A DNA stretch of 64,000 bases, taken from positions 1 to 64,000 of the forward strand of contig JAPSJC010000002.1 in NCBI GenBank assembly GCA_031178355.1, read 5' to 3'. The notes under the pieces are model-generated. The model had not been told where the DNA came from. It saw only the letters and a list, made by a program, of their open reading frames with translations, and ran no database searches. A program made the position numbers and the translations under genes. The DNA is from Ureibacillus sp. (GTDB lineage: Bacteria; Bacillota; Bacilli; Bacillales_A; Planococcaceae). This document shows, piece after piece, positions 53,402 through 63,559 of this stretch. Each line of letters starts with the position of its first letter. The first letter of the stretch is position 1.

Positions 53402-54907
53402 TTAATTTTCTTTTTCTGATTTTAAAAGTTCTAACGTTTCATCAAATTCTCTTTGAATTTCTGCGTTTGGTTTATAGGTTAATAAACTAAAAATTACTGC
53501 AACAACTAACCCTGAAACGAATCCTGGTACGATTTCATATAAACCAAAGAATGCATTTTTTATAGCTGGTATACTTCCCCAAACAAAAGCAACTACTGCC
53601 CCAACTATCATACCTGCTAACGCACCAATATTCGTAAGCTTTTTCCAATAAAGGGCTAAAAGAATAATTGGACCAAAAGCCGCACCAAATCCTGCCCAAG
53701 CAAATGCAACTAACTGTAAAATTGAATTATCCGGATTTAAGGCTAATATTGCAGCTATAATTGATACAGCTAAAACAGCAATTCTACCTGCAGCTACATA
53801 CTGTTTATCTGATGCAGTTTTATTAAATAATGCTTTATAAATATCTTCAACTAAAGCTGAAGAAGTTACAATTAATTGGGAAGCAATCGTACTCATTACA
53901 GCGGCTAAAATTGCAGCTAACATAATCCCTGCGATAAATGGATGGAATAGAATTTGTCCCATTGCTATAAAGATTGTTTCTGGGTCAAAATCTTCACTTA
54001 ATAAATTGTTTTGTTGGAAATAAGCCAACCCCACAAGCGCAGTACCAATAGCACCACATAAACTTAATATCATCCAACCAATACCAATTCGACGAGCTTG
54101 TTTTGTTTCTTTAACGGATTTGATTGCCATAAAACGAACAATGATATGTGGCTGACCGAAATATCCAAGTCCCCACGCAACAGATGAGATTACACCTGCG
54201 ACAGTTAGAGTCGATGCAAATAAGTTAAAATGTTCTGGATTAACTTGTTGGATTGAGGCAACTGTTTCACCAATACCACCAGTCACGAATATACCAACGA
54301 TTGGTACTAATACTAACGCTAAGAACATGATTAGACCTTGTAAGAAGTCTGTATAACTTACAGCCAAGAATCCACCAAATAACGTATAGCCAACTGTAAC
54401 GACAGCAACAATTAACATACCTGTTAAGTAATTCAGACCAAAAGCGCTTTCAAAGAATTTCCCACCTGAAACCATTCCTGATGAAACATAGAATGTAAAG
54501 AATACTAGAATGATAATTCCTGAAACTATACGTATCAATTTTGTATTATCTCGTAAACGATTGTCCAAGAAACTTGGAATCGTAATTGAATCTTTTGAAA
54601 CTTGTGTATATACGCGTAATCGAGGTGCTACTAAAATATAGTTTAACCAGGCCCCTACTGTTAAACCGATTGCAATCCACACCTCTACCATACCAGAAAG
54701 GTATATGGCACCAGGTAATCCCATTAATAACCAACCTGACATATCTGCAGCCCCAGCACTTAGTGCCGTAACAGCTGGCCCTAACCCACGACCACCTAAC
54801 ATGTAATCATTAAGGCTAGTAGTTCTTTTATAGGCATACCAACCAATTAAAACCATTGCTGACATATATATTACAATAGCAATTGCTTGCCAAGTTAAAT
54901 CGTTCAT
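53402..54907 (-). CDS. putP: Sodium/proline symporter PutP
   Basis: 501 residues, SSS family with about 13 membrane helices. Motifs: LGGRGLGPAVTALSAGAADMSGW (residues about 37-59), GYFGQPHI, and the Na-site region SSALVEDIYKA. It imports proline as a nutrient or osmolyte; OpuE is the osmotic paralogue in B. subtilis and cannot be excluded. Put catabolic genes are not adjacent. Confidence 0.92.
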   Translation of the reverse strand: MNDLTWQAIAIVIYMSAMVLIGWYAYKRTTSLNDYMLGGRGLGPAVTALSAGAADMSGWLLMGLPGAIYLSGMVEVWIAIGLTVGAWLNYILVAPRLRVYTQVSKDSITIPSFLDNRLRDNTKLIRIVSGIIILVFFTFYVSSGMVSGGKFFESAFGLNYLTGMLIVAVVTVGYTLFGGFLAVSYTDFLQGLIMFLALVLVPIVGIFVTGGIGETVASIQQVNPEHFNLFASTLTVAGVISSVAWGLGYFGQPHIIVRFMAIKSVKETKQARRIGIGWMILSLCGAIGTALVGLAYFQQNNLLSEDFDPETIFIAMGQILFHPFIAGIMLAAILAAVMSTIASQLIVTSSALVEDIYKALFNKTASDKQYVAAGRIAVLAVSIIAAILALNPDNSILQLVAFAWAGFGAAFGPIILLALYWKKLTNIGALAGMIVGAVVAFVWGSIPAIKNAFFGLYEIVPGFVSGLVVAVIFSLLTYKPNAEIQREFDETLELLKSEKEN

Positions 54908-55145
54908 ATTACATCCCCCTTAAAATAATAATTTAGTAAAAATAGTGTTCGAAATAGAAATTTCATTCACTATCCAGAGCAGAATTGATATTTCTAATGT
55001 AACATATAACATACTTCTTGTGGTTATCTATTTTTTAAAATACAAACTAATACGTTTTCTAAGTAAAGTATTAAATAGTTTAAAATAAACGTTTAGTTAT
55101 ATCTATGATAAACTAATTTCAACTATTCTATCGGAGGTCTAAATT

Positions 55146-56315
55146 ATGGATTTCGAACAAATGAAACAAGAAGTCTTGAAGCGCGTACAAGCAAAATCAT
55201 TAATTAATGCAACTATTAGTCAACCTCGTCAAAAATCAAACGAATTAAAGAGGGTAAAGATTAAACCAATTGAACTAAAAGGACAATACCTTATTCAAGT
55301 GGAATATCAATATGAAAGAGTTTTAAAACATGAAAACATCTTATTAGACCAATTCGTGGATTCCTTTAATAATTTCTTGGATCAATTTCGACAAATACAT
55401 GCGAATTTTACTAATGAATCCATTCAAGTTCAATTATCAAAGAAAAACAAAGTTCTTTGGAAAAGTGATCAAACGGAGGAAAAAGTCGTTAATTTATCGC
55501 ATAATCGAAAAAAGCAATATTTACTTGATGACTCAACTCCTTATCCTTTTCTTATTCGACTAGGTGTGCAAACTGAAGAGGGGAAAGTTAAAAAACAAAA
55601 GTATGATAAATTCAAACAAATTAATCGATTTATAGAATTTATCGATGATTCTCTAGATTATTTACCAAAGGATAAGCAAATTCGTATTTTGGATTTTGGT
55701 TCTGGTAAATCCTACTTAACATTTGCTCTTTATCATTACCTTAAGATTGAAAAGAACTTAAACATAAAGGTAACTGGACTCGATCTAAAAAAAGAAGTAA
55801 TTGATGAGTGTCGACAAATTGCATCGGATCTTCAATACAATGATCTGGAATTTTTAGTTGGAGACATAAATGATTATAATGAAGAAACTTCAGTTGATAT
55901 GGTTGTGACATTACATGCTTGTGATGTAGCAACTGATATGGCCTTAGCAAGGGCAGTAAGATGGGGGGCTAAAGTAATTTTAAGTGTCCCTTGTTGCCAA
56001 CATGAATTAAACCGACAATTAAATTCACCTGCACTAAGTATCATGACACAGCACGGCTTAATTCGTGAACGCTTTGCATCACTAGCAACAGATTCCATCC
56101 GTGCCGAACTTTTAACTTTAGTAGGGTATGAAACTCAAGTATTAGAATTTATTGATATAGAACACACACCAAAGAATATTTTATTGCGGGCATACTACAC
56201 AGGAAAAAAACCTTCATTAGAACAAGTAAAACGTTATGATGAGTTTGTTCAATTCTTATCTGCCAAACCGTTTCTACAAAATGAATTACAAGATTACTTA
56301 AATAGTTTGAGCTAA
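55146..56315 (+). CDS. Class I SAM-dependent methyltransferase, METTL25/RRNAD-like
   Basis: 389 residues. The SAM-binding motif is RILDFGSGKSYLTFALYHYL (about 178-197), split by family-typical HACDVATD and SVPCCQHELN, the pattern of methyltransferases that includes eukaryotic METTL25-like proteins. The N-terminal 150 residues are a family-specific domain. The target, perhaps RNA or protein, is not known. TCGGAGGTC precedes the ATG. Confidence 0.85.
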   Translation: MDFEQMKQEVLKRVQAKSLINATISQPRQKSNELKRVKIKPIELKGQYLIQVEYQYERVLKHENILLDQFVDSFNNFLDQFRQIHANFTNESIQVQLSKKNKVLWKSDQTEEKVVNLSHNRKKQYLLDDSTPYPFLIRLGVQTEEGKVKKQKYDKFKQINRFIEFIDDSLDYLPKDKQIRILDFGSGKSYLTFALYHYLKIEKNLNIKVTGLDLKKEVIDECRQIASDLQYNDLEFLVGDINDYNEETSVDMVVTLHACDVATDMALARAVRWGAKVILSVPCCQHELNRQLNSPALSIMTQHGLIRERFASLATDSIRAELLTLVGYETQVLEFIDIEHTPKNILLRAYYTGKKPSLEQVKRYDEFVQFLSAKPFLQNELQDYLNSLS

Positions 56316-56332
56316 AGCAACATATCATTTAG

Positions 56333-56378
56333 AGACAAGTATATTTTGATGAACATCAAAGTATACTTGTCTTTTATT
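56333..56378 (+). terminator. Terminator of the methyltransferase gene
   Basis: GACAAGTATA.TTTGATG / CATCAAA.TATACTTGTC, a long stem with a very short loop, then TTTTATT. Confidence 0.85.
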
Positions 56379-56507
56379 ACTTTAAAATATAGACATTACT
56401 ACATTGTAAATCTTGTATATTTCATAATTTTTGTATTGATTTTGTATTTCTTGTTACTTTAGATAAAGTTTTTGAAAATAATTCTCACATAAATCAGGAG
56501 GCATTCC

Positions 56508-57128
56508 ATGTTTAGCCCTAAAAAACAAGACCCTTTCTTTGTGTCACTACATAAAATTGCAGAAAATATGAGGGAAGCAATTCATTATGCTAATAACGCA
56601 AAATATGAAACCATTGCTGACTTAAAAGATGTATCTATTAAGCTAAAAAAATATGAAACATATGGTGATCATTTAATTCATGAACTCATTGTAATGTTAA
56701 ATAAATCATTCATGACACCCATTGAGAGAGAAGATATATTAGCTTTAGCTAATCGCTTGGATGATGTTTTAGATGGAATGGAGCATTGCATAGCCCATTT
56801 TGAAATGTTTTCATTTACAGAAATGGATAGTTCCATAAAAACATTTTTAGAACTAATCACGAAAAGTTCCAATGAAATAGTAGCAGCGATTGAATTATTG
56901 AATAGAAAAAATTTATTAGAGATGCGTAAGCATATAATTCTTATTAAGGATTATGAACGTGAATGTGATGAAGTATCTCGTTCTTCTATTAAACAACTAT
57001 TTTTAAACGAAAAAGATCCTATACGCTTAATAAAGTTCAAAGACATTTACAATCAACTAGAAGATATCGCAGATTATTGCCAAGATGTGGCGAATACTCT
57101 CGAAACGATTATTATGCGTAATGCTTAG
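56508..57128 (+). CDS. DUF47 (PhoU-like) accessory protein of Pit
   Basis: 206 residues, all-helical DUF47 family (YkaA of B. subtilis). Characteristic acidic metal-binding repeats include EDILALANRLDDVLDGM and KDIYNQLEDIADYCQDV. It is encoded 15 bases before pit and probably controls phosphate uptake. CAGGAGG lies before the ATG. Confidence 0.93.
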   Translation: MFSPKKQDPFFVSLHKIAENMREAIHYANNAKYETIADLKDVSIKLKKYETYGDHLIHELIVMLNKSFMTPIEREDILALANRLDDVLDGMEHCIAHFEMFSFTEMDSSIKTFLELITKSSNEIVAAIELLNRKNLLEMRKHIILIKDYERECDEVSRSSIKQLFLNEKDPIRLIKFKDIYNQLEDIADYCQDVANTLETIIMRNA

Positions 57129-57143
57129 GAGCTGTAATAAAAT

Positions 57144-58160
57144 ATGGATACAATATTAATTATTACGATATTAGTTGTCATTTTTGCACTTGCATTCGAT
57201 TTTATTAATGGTTTTCACGATACTGCAAATGCAATTGCAACTTCTGTATCAACGCGTGCACTACCACCACGAGTTGCCGTTTTATTAGCGGCTGTTATGA
57301 ACTTTTTAGGGGCAATCACCTTTGTTGGGGTGGCAAAAGCAATAGCAAAGGACATTGTGGATCCACTTGCTTTAAATATTAGTCCCGACGATACTACAGG
57401 GACAATTGTTATATTAGCAGCACTTTTATCAGCGATCACTTGGAACCTTTTAACTTGGTATTTTGGAATACCTTCAAGTTCATCCCATACTTTGATTGGA
57501 TCAATTGCTGGGGCAGCAATTGCCGCAGCTGGATTTAAAATATTAAATTATGGTGGCTTTTCAAGTATTCTTATTGGATTAGTACTATCGCCATTTCTTG
57601 CACTTGCAGTTGGTTTTATCTTCATGAGTCTTTTTAAACTACTATTTAAAAATTGGAACTTATATCGGACAAATAGAGGGTTTCGCACTTTACAGATCTT
57701 CACAGCTGCCTTACAAGCATTTACTCATGGTACAAATGATGCTCAAAAAGCAATGGGGATTATTACAATGGCGCTAATTGCAGCTGGGTTACAAACAGAC
57801 GATAGTGTACATGATTGGGTTCGTATTTCATGTGCTATTGCGATGGGGTTAGGAACATCGATTGGTGGATATAAAATTATTAAAACTGTAGGCGGGAAAA
57901 TAATGAAAATCCGTCCAGTTAATGGCGCAGCAGCGGACTTAGCATCTGCTTCAATAATCTTTGGTGCAACATTGATACATTTACCTGTTTCCACTACACA
58001 CGTTATCTCCTCTGCTATTATGGGGGTAGGGTCTGCGCAACGAGTAAAGGGTGTAAAATGGGGGGTTGCCCGCAAAATTGTTCTAACTTGGTTAATTACT
58101 ATGCCGATATCCGCGCTTATGGCAGCAATTACTTATTATATTTTAAATATATTCTTTTAA
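57144..58160 (+). CDS. pit: Low-affinity inorganic phosphate transporter
   Basis: 338 residues, PiT family with about 10 membrane helices and the two duplicated signatures FDFINGFHDTANAIATSVSTR and FTHGTNDAQKAMGII. It imports phosphate, probably as metal-phosphate with protons. Operon with the DUF47 gene. Confidence 0.95.
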   Translation: MDTILIITILVVIFALAFDFINGFHDTANAIATSVSTRALPPRVAVLLAAVMNFLGAITFVGVAKAIAKDIVDPLALNISPDDTTGTIVILAALLSAITWNLLTWYFGIPSSSSHTLIGSIAGAAIAAAGFKILNYGGFSSILIGLVLSPFLALAVGFIFMSLFKLLFKNWNLYRTNRGFRTLQIFTAALQAFTHGTNDAQKAMGIITMALIAAGLQTDDSVHDWVRISCAIAMGLGTSIGGYKIIKTVGGKIMKIRPVNGAAADLASASIIFGATLIHLPVSTTHVISSAIMGVGSAQRVKGVKWGVARKIVLTWLITMPISALMAAITYYILNIFF

Positions 58161-58164
58161 TATA

Positions 58165-58202
58165 AAAAAAGTTGAATGGCAAATGCGATTCAACTTTTTT
58201 TG
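58165..58202. terminator. Bidirectional terminator after pit
   Basis: AAAAAGTTGAAT / ATTCAACTTTTT stem with a 12-base loop and T-runs on both strands. Confidence 0.85.
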
Positions 58203-58223
58203 GCCATATAAAACGACCGCCGC

Positions 58224-58391
58224 CTATGAAAGGTCAGTCTTATTTACTTCCTCAGTCAACCTAAATGATAATTCGTCTACAGAATTCTTCGGTTCGTATG
58301 TTGCAAAGAATGTTTTAAAAGCAATGAAAATTAATATTACCACTACTATAACTATGCTAACTACAATAATTGCTGCCTTTTTCCCGTTCAT
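58224..58391 (-). CDS. Small membrane protein of 55 residues, unknown
   Basis: An ATG frame of 55 codons on the minus strand. It starts MNGKKAAIIVVSIVIVVVIL, a single membrane helix of about 22 residues, followed by a hydrophilic tail (NSVDELSFRLTEEVNKTDLS) likely outside the cell. AAGGG lies 8 bases before the ATG. It begins 11 bases after the stop of the next gene upstream (58403-58861), so the two form an operon ending at 58165-58202. Family not recognised. Confidence 0.7.
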   Translation of the reverse strand: MNGKKAAIIVVSIVIVVVILIFIAFKTFFATYEPKNSVDELSFRLTEEVNKTDLS

Positions 58392-58402
58392 CCTATTTTC
58401 CC

Positions 58403-58861
58403 TTACCCTTTCTTTTTAAAACCGTCTTCTTTCAAATACTCAACCGCTGCTTCTCTTGTTCCAAAGCTTTCTTCTAAATTACTTTGAAAGTACACATTCC
58501 AACTTCGTTTTTCATAGACTAATTCAATTTCGGAACCATGGTTTGAATACCAATATTCAATTATTGGTTGATCTGGATCCTCAGAAAGAAAAGCAATTGC
58601 ATCACTAATTATTTCTCTTAGTTTTGACTCATCATAATCTCGAATATTAACTAACCCTCTGTCATTTGCCTCATTTTCGTATTTTAATAAATCTCCAACA
58701 AACACAAAGCCATTGCCATTCGGGTGTAGTTTCTCAACAACAATTGTCTTCTCATATAAACTTTCATTGAAGTGATAATTTACTCGATTTAACGATATCT
58801 CCTTTTTTGTTAGTTCGGAAAACGATTCAATAATATTTTGTTTTTGCTCAAATGATAACAT
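58403..58861 (-). CDS. Protein of 152 residues, unknown
   Basis: A hydrophilic, acidic protein with no signal peptide. The pattern GNGFVFVGDLLKYE and EIELVYEKRSWNVYFQSN suggests an alpha/beta fold, but I do not recognise the family. Ribosome binding site AAAGGAGC before the ATG. It probably forms an operon with the 55-residue membrane protein. Confidence 0.75.
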   Translation of the reverse strand: MLSFEQKQNIIESFSELTKKEISLNRVNYHFNESLYEKTIVVEKLHPNGNGFVFVGDLLKYENEANDRGLVNIRDYDESKLREIISDAIAFLSEDPDQPIIEYWYSNHGSEIELVYEKRSWNVYFQSNLEESFGTREAAVEYLKEDGFKKKG

Positions 58862-58917
58862 GTACGAGCTCCTTTTATTCCTTTTTTATTTATTCAGCAA
58901 ACAGTATAACAATATAT

Positions 58918-58951
58918 ATAAAAACAGTATACCTTAGGCATACTGTTTCCT
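58918..58951 (-). terminator. Terminator of the AI-2E family gene
   Basis: On the minus strand AAACAGTATGCC / GGTATACTGTTT with a 3-base loop, then TTATAT. Confidence 0.8.
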
Positions 58952-58964
58952 ACTCTTTTATCTG

Positions 58965-60044
58965 TTAAACTGACTTTGTTGCAGCTTCTTTAATCTTCCT
59001 ACGTTCTTCATAAATGTTAATTAAAATTGCTTTTATAACTGCATAAGTAGGAATTGCAATAATAATAGCTATAAAACCAGCAATATTACCAGCAGCGAGA
59101 ACAACTGAAATAACAGTTAATGGATGGATATTTAACTTTTCACCCATTATATTTGGTGTAATAAGATTACTTTCAACTTGCTGAGCAACTAGGGTAATTA
59201 CACATACCCAAATAACTAAAATTGGATCCTGTGTAAGAGCGACCACAATCGCCGGTGCCAAAGATATCCACGGACCTATAAAAGGAATCATATTCATAAA
59301 GAAAGCAAAGATTGCTAATAGTAATGAATACTCTAGCCCTATCAAATGATATCCCACATAAATTGAAATGGCGAGTATTGCACTGATCATTACTTGACCT
59401 TGTACATAATTACGTAATACATTGTCAATATCTGCAAGCGTTTCTTTAACCCATCTACGGCGATCACCTGTAAATATATTGTAAATTTGAGGCGCAAATT
59501 TTTCGTGATCTTTTAACATGAATATAAAAAAGAATGGAATTAGGATTATTGTAAAGGTAGCTGAAACTGCTCCGCTTATAAAAGATACAATCATCTGGCT
59601 ACCTGCAACAGCAATTCCTTGAATTGAATCAACAATAGAATCAATCATTTGCTCTGCCTGTGGTGGTAAGTTGTCCTTATTTGCCATGACAAAATCTGTT
59701 GCTTCCATAATTTTGTCTCCAATATAAGGAGAGCTTTTTACTAGATTACTTATTTGATTTGATATTGGGTTCGCTATTAGTAGTGCTAACCCTGTAAATA
59801 AACCCGCCAATATTAATACAATTGTAACGATACTTCCCCATCTAGGCATTCCGCGCTTTTCTAATAGCCTTTGAATAGGTTCAGTTACATAATAAAGTAC
59901 CCCACCAATTAATAATGGAATAAATATAGTTTGTATAATAATAAATATCGGATTAAAAATCCAATGAATCTCAAGTGTGTACTTCGTAATTAATAATAAT
60001 ATTAATATTCCGACCCCTACTTGAAACCACACTTTTTTTGTCAC
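58965..60044 (-). CDS. AI-2E family permease (YueF/PerM-like)
   Basis: 359 residues with eight membrane helices. NMIPFIGPWISLAPAIVVAL and the closing VVLAAGNIAGFIAIIIAIPTYAVIK are family signatures. Despite the family name, many members are sodium/proton antiporters or of unknown function. The start is a GTG with GGGAGTGAG upstream. Confidence 0.88.
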   Translation of the reverse strand: MTKKVWFQVGVGILILLLITKYTLEIHWIFNPIFIIIQTIFIPLLIGGVLYYVTEPIQRLLEKRGMPRWGSIVTIVLILAGLFTGLALLIANPISNQISNLVKSSPYIGDKIMEATDFVMANKDNLPPQAEQMIDSIVDSIQGIAVAGSQMIVSFISGAVSATFTIILIPFFFIFMLKDHEKFAPQIYNIFTGDRRRWVKETLADIDNVLRNYVQGQVMISAILAISIYVGYHLIGLEYSLLLAIFAFFMNMIPFIGPWISLAPAIVVALTQDPILVIWVCVITLVAQQVESNLITPNIMGEKLNIHPLTVISVVLAAGNIAGFIAIIIAIPTYAVIKAILINIYEERRKIKEAATKSV

Positions 60045-60284
60045 CTATACGCTCACTCCCTTCAATCTCCGTATTAGTATTCTTTACCAAAAATAATAGA
60101 GTTAAAACTATATACAACTATATATTAACAAAAGTACCAAAAATATATTAGTAAAAAATATCTCGAACTGACTTAATGATAATATCTAGATAGGCCATTT
60201 CCTATGCAACAGATTTGCGAACAACATGGTATTGACCTGAATCTTGTGCGGATTTTCAAAAAATTTTAAACTTATTACCGCAAA
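60045..60284. other. Intergenic region
   Basis: AT-rich except for about 60 bases at 60190-60250 that are more GC-balanced and hold a 21-codon frame without a ribosome binding site. Nothing recognisable. Confidence 0.3.
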
Positions 60285-60320
60285 TAAAAACCTCCCGAAA
60301 TATCGAGAGGTTTTTATTTT
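60285..60320. terminator. Bidirectional terminator at the M3 peptidase end
   Basis: AAAACCTC.CGA / TCG.GAGGTTTT stem with T-runs on both strands. Confidence 0.85.
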
Positions 60321-62016
60321 ATAGTTTCTCGTCATCTACTGAGTTAATATACTCTTCTATAGATTCAATAATAGACTCTATACAACCGTCTTCAAAAGGA
60401 GAGATTAGTCCTGCTGCTTCTACTAGTTTTGTAAATGATTTCGAACCACCTAGTCCACATAGGTGAAGATAATCCTTCCAAGCATCCTCGAAGTTTTCTC
60501 TTGAACGTTTCCAGAATTGGAATGCACATACTTGCGCAAGAGTATAATCGATATAATAGAAAGGACTATTATAGATATGACCTTGTCGTTGCCAGAATCC
60601 ACCTTGTTCTAAATAATCATAGCCATCATAATCACGATGAGGTAAATATTTCTCCTCAATAGCTTTCCATGCCGCTTTTCTTTCTGCTGGTGTCATATTA
60701 GGATTTTCATAAACTACATGTTGGAATTCATCAACAGAAACACCATAAGGTAGGAATAATAAACCACTTGTTAAATGAGTAAACTTATACTTTTCAGTTT
60801 CTTCCTTAAAGAATAAGTCCATCCATCGCCATGTAAAGAATTCCATACTCATTGAATGAATCTCAGCAGATTCATATGTTGGCCAGAGGTATTCAGGTAT
60901 ACCAATGTTACGACTAGAATACACTTGGAAAGCATGTCCTGCTTCATGAGTTAGGACATCGATGTCACCAGAAGTTCCATTAAAGTTAGAGAAAATAAAT
61001 GGCGCATTATAGCTATCTATAAAAGTACAATAACCTCCACTCTCTTTTCCTTTTTTCGCTTCAAGATCCATTAAATCATTATCAATCATGAAGTTGATAA
61101 ATTCACCTGTTTCTGGAGATAGATCCTCATACATCTTCTTCCCATTTTCAATAATCCACTCGGCATCCCCTTTAGGATTCGCATTTCCTGTTAAGAAGTT
61201 TAACCCCTCATCGTAATATTTAAAGTTATCTACACCAATACGCTTTGCTTGTCTTTCGTAAAGTTTAGTTGCAACCGGAACGATATACTCTTTTACTTGA
61301 TTACGGAAGTTTTTAACCATTTCCGCATTATAATCAACGCGGTTCATATTAACATATCCAAGCTCAACATAATTGTTATAGCCTAAAGTCGTTGCAATTT
61401 GATGACGAAGCTTTACAAGAGAATCATAGATTTCGTCGAATTTCTCACCATTCTCTTTAAAGAAATCAAATCTAGCAATCATTGCCTTCTTACGTACTTC
61501 TCGGTCTGTTGACTCACCATAAGGAGCTAATTGAGCTAATGTTAATGTTTTACCATCGAATTCAATTTGCGCTGAAGCAACAAGCTTACTATACTCTGAT
61601 ACAAGCTTATTTTCTTTTTGTAATAACTCAATTATTTCTGGTGAGAAGGATTTAATTTGGTTTTCAGCAAGCGCAAAAAGTTGAGACCCCCACTTCTCCT
61701 CTAGCTCATTTCGAAACGGAGATTTCACTAACTCTTGATAATACTCAAATATTACTTCTTCAAATTGTGGTGCAATTTCATCAAAATAATCTCGTTCCAT
61801 TTGATAGAACTCGTCATTAGTATTAATAGATGCACGAATGTAAACTAGCGTTGAATGTGTTCCATATTCCTTACGAACATTATTAATTTCCTCAATAGCA
61901 CTAATCTGTTTTTCAACAGTTTCGGCATTTTTAAATTGTTCAATTAATAAGCGAATTTCTTTCGTTAAAGCATCTAATTCCGGTCTTTTATATTCATAGT
62001 CCTTAAAAGTAACCAT
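60319..62016 (-). CDS. M3-family oligoendopeptidase (PepF-like)
   Basis: 565 residues from the ATG at 62016 with GAGGGG 7 bases upstream; the frame is open to 62088. The zinc motif is THEAGHAFQ, with a downstream glutamate in YESAEIHSMSMEF. It cleaves oligopeptides in the cytoplasm. Length matches the pepF/M3 family. Confidence 0.92.
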   Translation of the reverse strand: MVTFKDYEYKRPELDALTKEIRLLIEQFKNAETVEKQISAIEEINNVRKEYGTHSTLVYIRASINTNDEFYQMERDYFDEIAPQFEEVIFEYYQELVKSPFRNELEEKWGSQLFALAENQIKSFSPEIIELLQKENKLVSEYSKLVASAQIEFDGKTLTLAQLAPYGESTDREVRKKAMIARFDFFKENGEKFDEIYDSLVKLRHQIATTLGYNNYVELGYVNMNRVDYNAEMVKNFRNQVKEYIVPVATKLYERQAKRIGVDNFKYYDEGLNFLTGNANPKGDAEWIIENGKKMYEDLSPETGEFINFMIDNDLMDLEAKKGKESGGYCTFIDSYNAPFIFSNFNGTSGDIDVLTHEAGHAFQVYSSRNIGIPEYLWPTYESAEIHSMSMEFFTWRWMDLFFKEETEKYKFTHLTSGLLFLPYGVSVDEFQHVVYENPNMTPAERKAAWKAIEEKYLPHRDYDGYDYLEQGGFWQRQGHIYNSPFYYIDYTLAQVCAFQFWKRSRENFEDAWKDYLHLCGLGGSKSFTKLVEAAGLISPFEDGCIESIIESIEEYINSVDDEKL

Positions 62017-62164
62017 AATTATACCCCTCTTCCCCATTTTTGGAATAGTTTGAATATTAATTATATATGCAAATATGTATCCTCGCAATCTTCCAATCTA
62101 GAGTCCACTTATTAACAAATAATACTATTCGCAAAACCTTTTTACAAATTTAACTATTATAGAG

Positions 62165-62202
62165 AATAAAAAAAATCCAACAGCTTTCACTGTCGGATTT
62201 AA
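62165..62202 (-). terminator. Terminator of the yebC-family gene
   Basis: On the minus strand AAATCC.ACAG / CTGT.GGATTT, loop of 6, then TTTTTTT. Confidence 0.85.
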
Positions 62203-62210
62203 TCTTATAT

Positions 62211-62930
62211 TTAGTCTTCTAGATCTGCATTATGATATACACGCTGTACATCGTCTAAATCTTCAAGAGCATCTAACATTTTTTCAAATTTCGCCTTATC
62301 TTCTCCTGTTAACTTTACTTCTGTTTGGGGAAGCATAGTCAATTCTGCTACAGAAAATTCTGTAATCCCCGCTGCTTTAAATGCTTCTTGCGCAGCATGG
62401 AACTGATCTGGTTCAGCATATACAATCGTTACATCTTCCTCTTCAAATACATCTCGCGCATCAACATCTGCTTCTAATAGTATTTCTAATACATCATCTA
62501 AAGATTTATCTTCTATACCAAATACAGCTGTTGCGTCAAACATATAAGTAACGGAACCACTAACACCCATGTTTCCACCATTTTTACCAAAAGCAGCACG
62601 TACGTCTGAAGCTGTTCTATTTACGTTATTTGTTAATGCATCAACAATGACCATTGTTCCACCAACACCAAAGCCTTCATAACGTAATTCATTATAATCT
62701 TCACCGCCAGCACCTTTAGCTTTATCGATTGCTTTATCAATGATGTGTTTTGGCACATTGTATGTTTTAGCACGTTCTAATACAAATTTTAATGCAGCAT
62801 TTGATTCTGGATCTGGTTCACCTTTTTTAGCAGCTACATAGATTTCAACACCAAACTTCGCATAAATACGACTAGTATTTTTATCCTTTTCTGCTTTTTT
62901 ATCTTTAATATTATTCCATTTTCGACCCAT
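62211..62930 (-). CDS. YebC/PmpR-family protein (YeeI type)
   Basis: 239 residues from the ATG at 62930. It begins [20 protein letters not shown], a TACO1/YebC family start, and follows B. subtilis YeeI throughout ([20 protein letters not shown] motif). Long described as transcription regulators, YebC-family proteins have recently been tied to translation through difficult (proline-rich) stretches on the ribosome; YeeI is the YebC2 form. Confidence 0.94.
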   Translation of the reverse strand: MGRKWNNIKDKKAEKDKNTSRIYAKFGVEIYVAAKKGEPDPESNAALKFVLERAKTYNVPKHIIDKAIDKAKGAGGEDYNELRYEGFGVGGTMVIVDALTNNVNRTASDVRAAFGKNGGNMGVSGSVTYMFDATAVFGIEDKSLDDVLEILLEADVDARDVFEEEDVTIVYAEPDQFHAAQEAFKAAGITEFSVAELTMLPQTEVKLTGEDKAKFEKMLDALEDLDDVQRVYHNADLED

Positions 62931-63088
62931 TGGGATCACTCTCTTTCATTGATTCTGGATATACATCAAGGCATGTTCACCTATATTAAGTAAATGAGAC
63001 TGTAATATTATACACCAACTGATTATAAAAGAAAAAGGGGGGTGATTGACCTATACTACAGAATCAACACCAAGCTATTTCATGATCC

Positions 63089-63559
63089 TTATACACCCTT
63101 ATTATCTTCCTCTAGTATTAGGGCTAGAACTGCTTCACATCCTTCGAAGACTAGGTCATATGTTTCTTGAAAATCTCCAGTATAATAAGGATCTGGTACG
63201 TCCTTTTTATGATCAGTTAAATCTAAAAAACGAAAGACTTTTGGCTGCTCTGGTTGTTCTAACATTTTAAGGATATTTTGAACATTACTCGTATCCATTC
63301 CAATTATGTAATCAAAATTCTCATAATCTTCTTTTTCTAGTTGTCGAGCTTTCATTCCTTTAGTAGTTATATTAAATTCCTGAAGCTTTGCTACAGTCCC
63401 CTTATGAGGTGGTTTTCCAATATGCCAAGAACTAGTAGCTGCAGAATCTACTTTAATGGTTTCGCTTAGACCTCTTTTCTCAATTAAGTCTCTCATAATA
63501 GCTTCCGCCATTGGAGAACGACAGATGTTTCCTAAGCAAACAAACAACACTCGAATCAT
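63089..63559 (-). CDS. Low-molecular-weight protein-tyrosine phosphatase (YfkJ type)
   Basis: 156 residues. Active-site loop CLGNICRS (8-15) with Cys8 and Arg14, and the general acid in VPDPYYTGD. It removes phosphate from tyrosine (and possibly arginine in related proteins). GGAGGG lies 6 bases before the ATG. A terminator-like hairpin at 63584-63610 lies just upstream of this site. Confidence 0.93.
   Translation of the reverse strand: MIRVLFVCLGNICRSPMAEAIMRDLIEKRGLSETIKVDSAATSSWHIGKPPHKGTVAKLQEFNITTKGMKARQLEKEDYENFDYIIGMDTSNVQNILKMLEQPEQPKVFRFLDLTDHKKDVPDPYYTGDFQETYDLVFEGCEAVLALILEEDNKGV

Noticed and set aside
58183..58419. Plus-strand frame of 78 codons
   Set aside because: No ribosome binding site and it starts in the pit terminator; it is the antisense shadow of the 55-residue minus-strand gene.
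60204..60269. 21-codon plus-strand frame in a slightly GC-richer patch
   Set aside because: No ribosome binding site and too short to judge; possibly a gene remnant.
63046..63270. Plus-strand TTG frame with GGGGGG upstream, antisense to the phosphatase gene
   Set aside because: The G-rich site is suggestive, but most of the frame is the complement of a well-conserved enzyme; no family resemblance.
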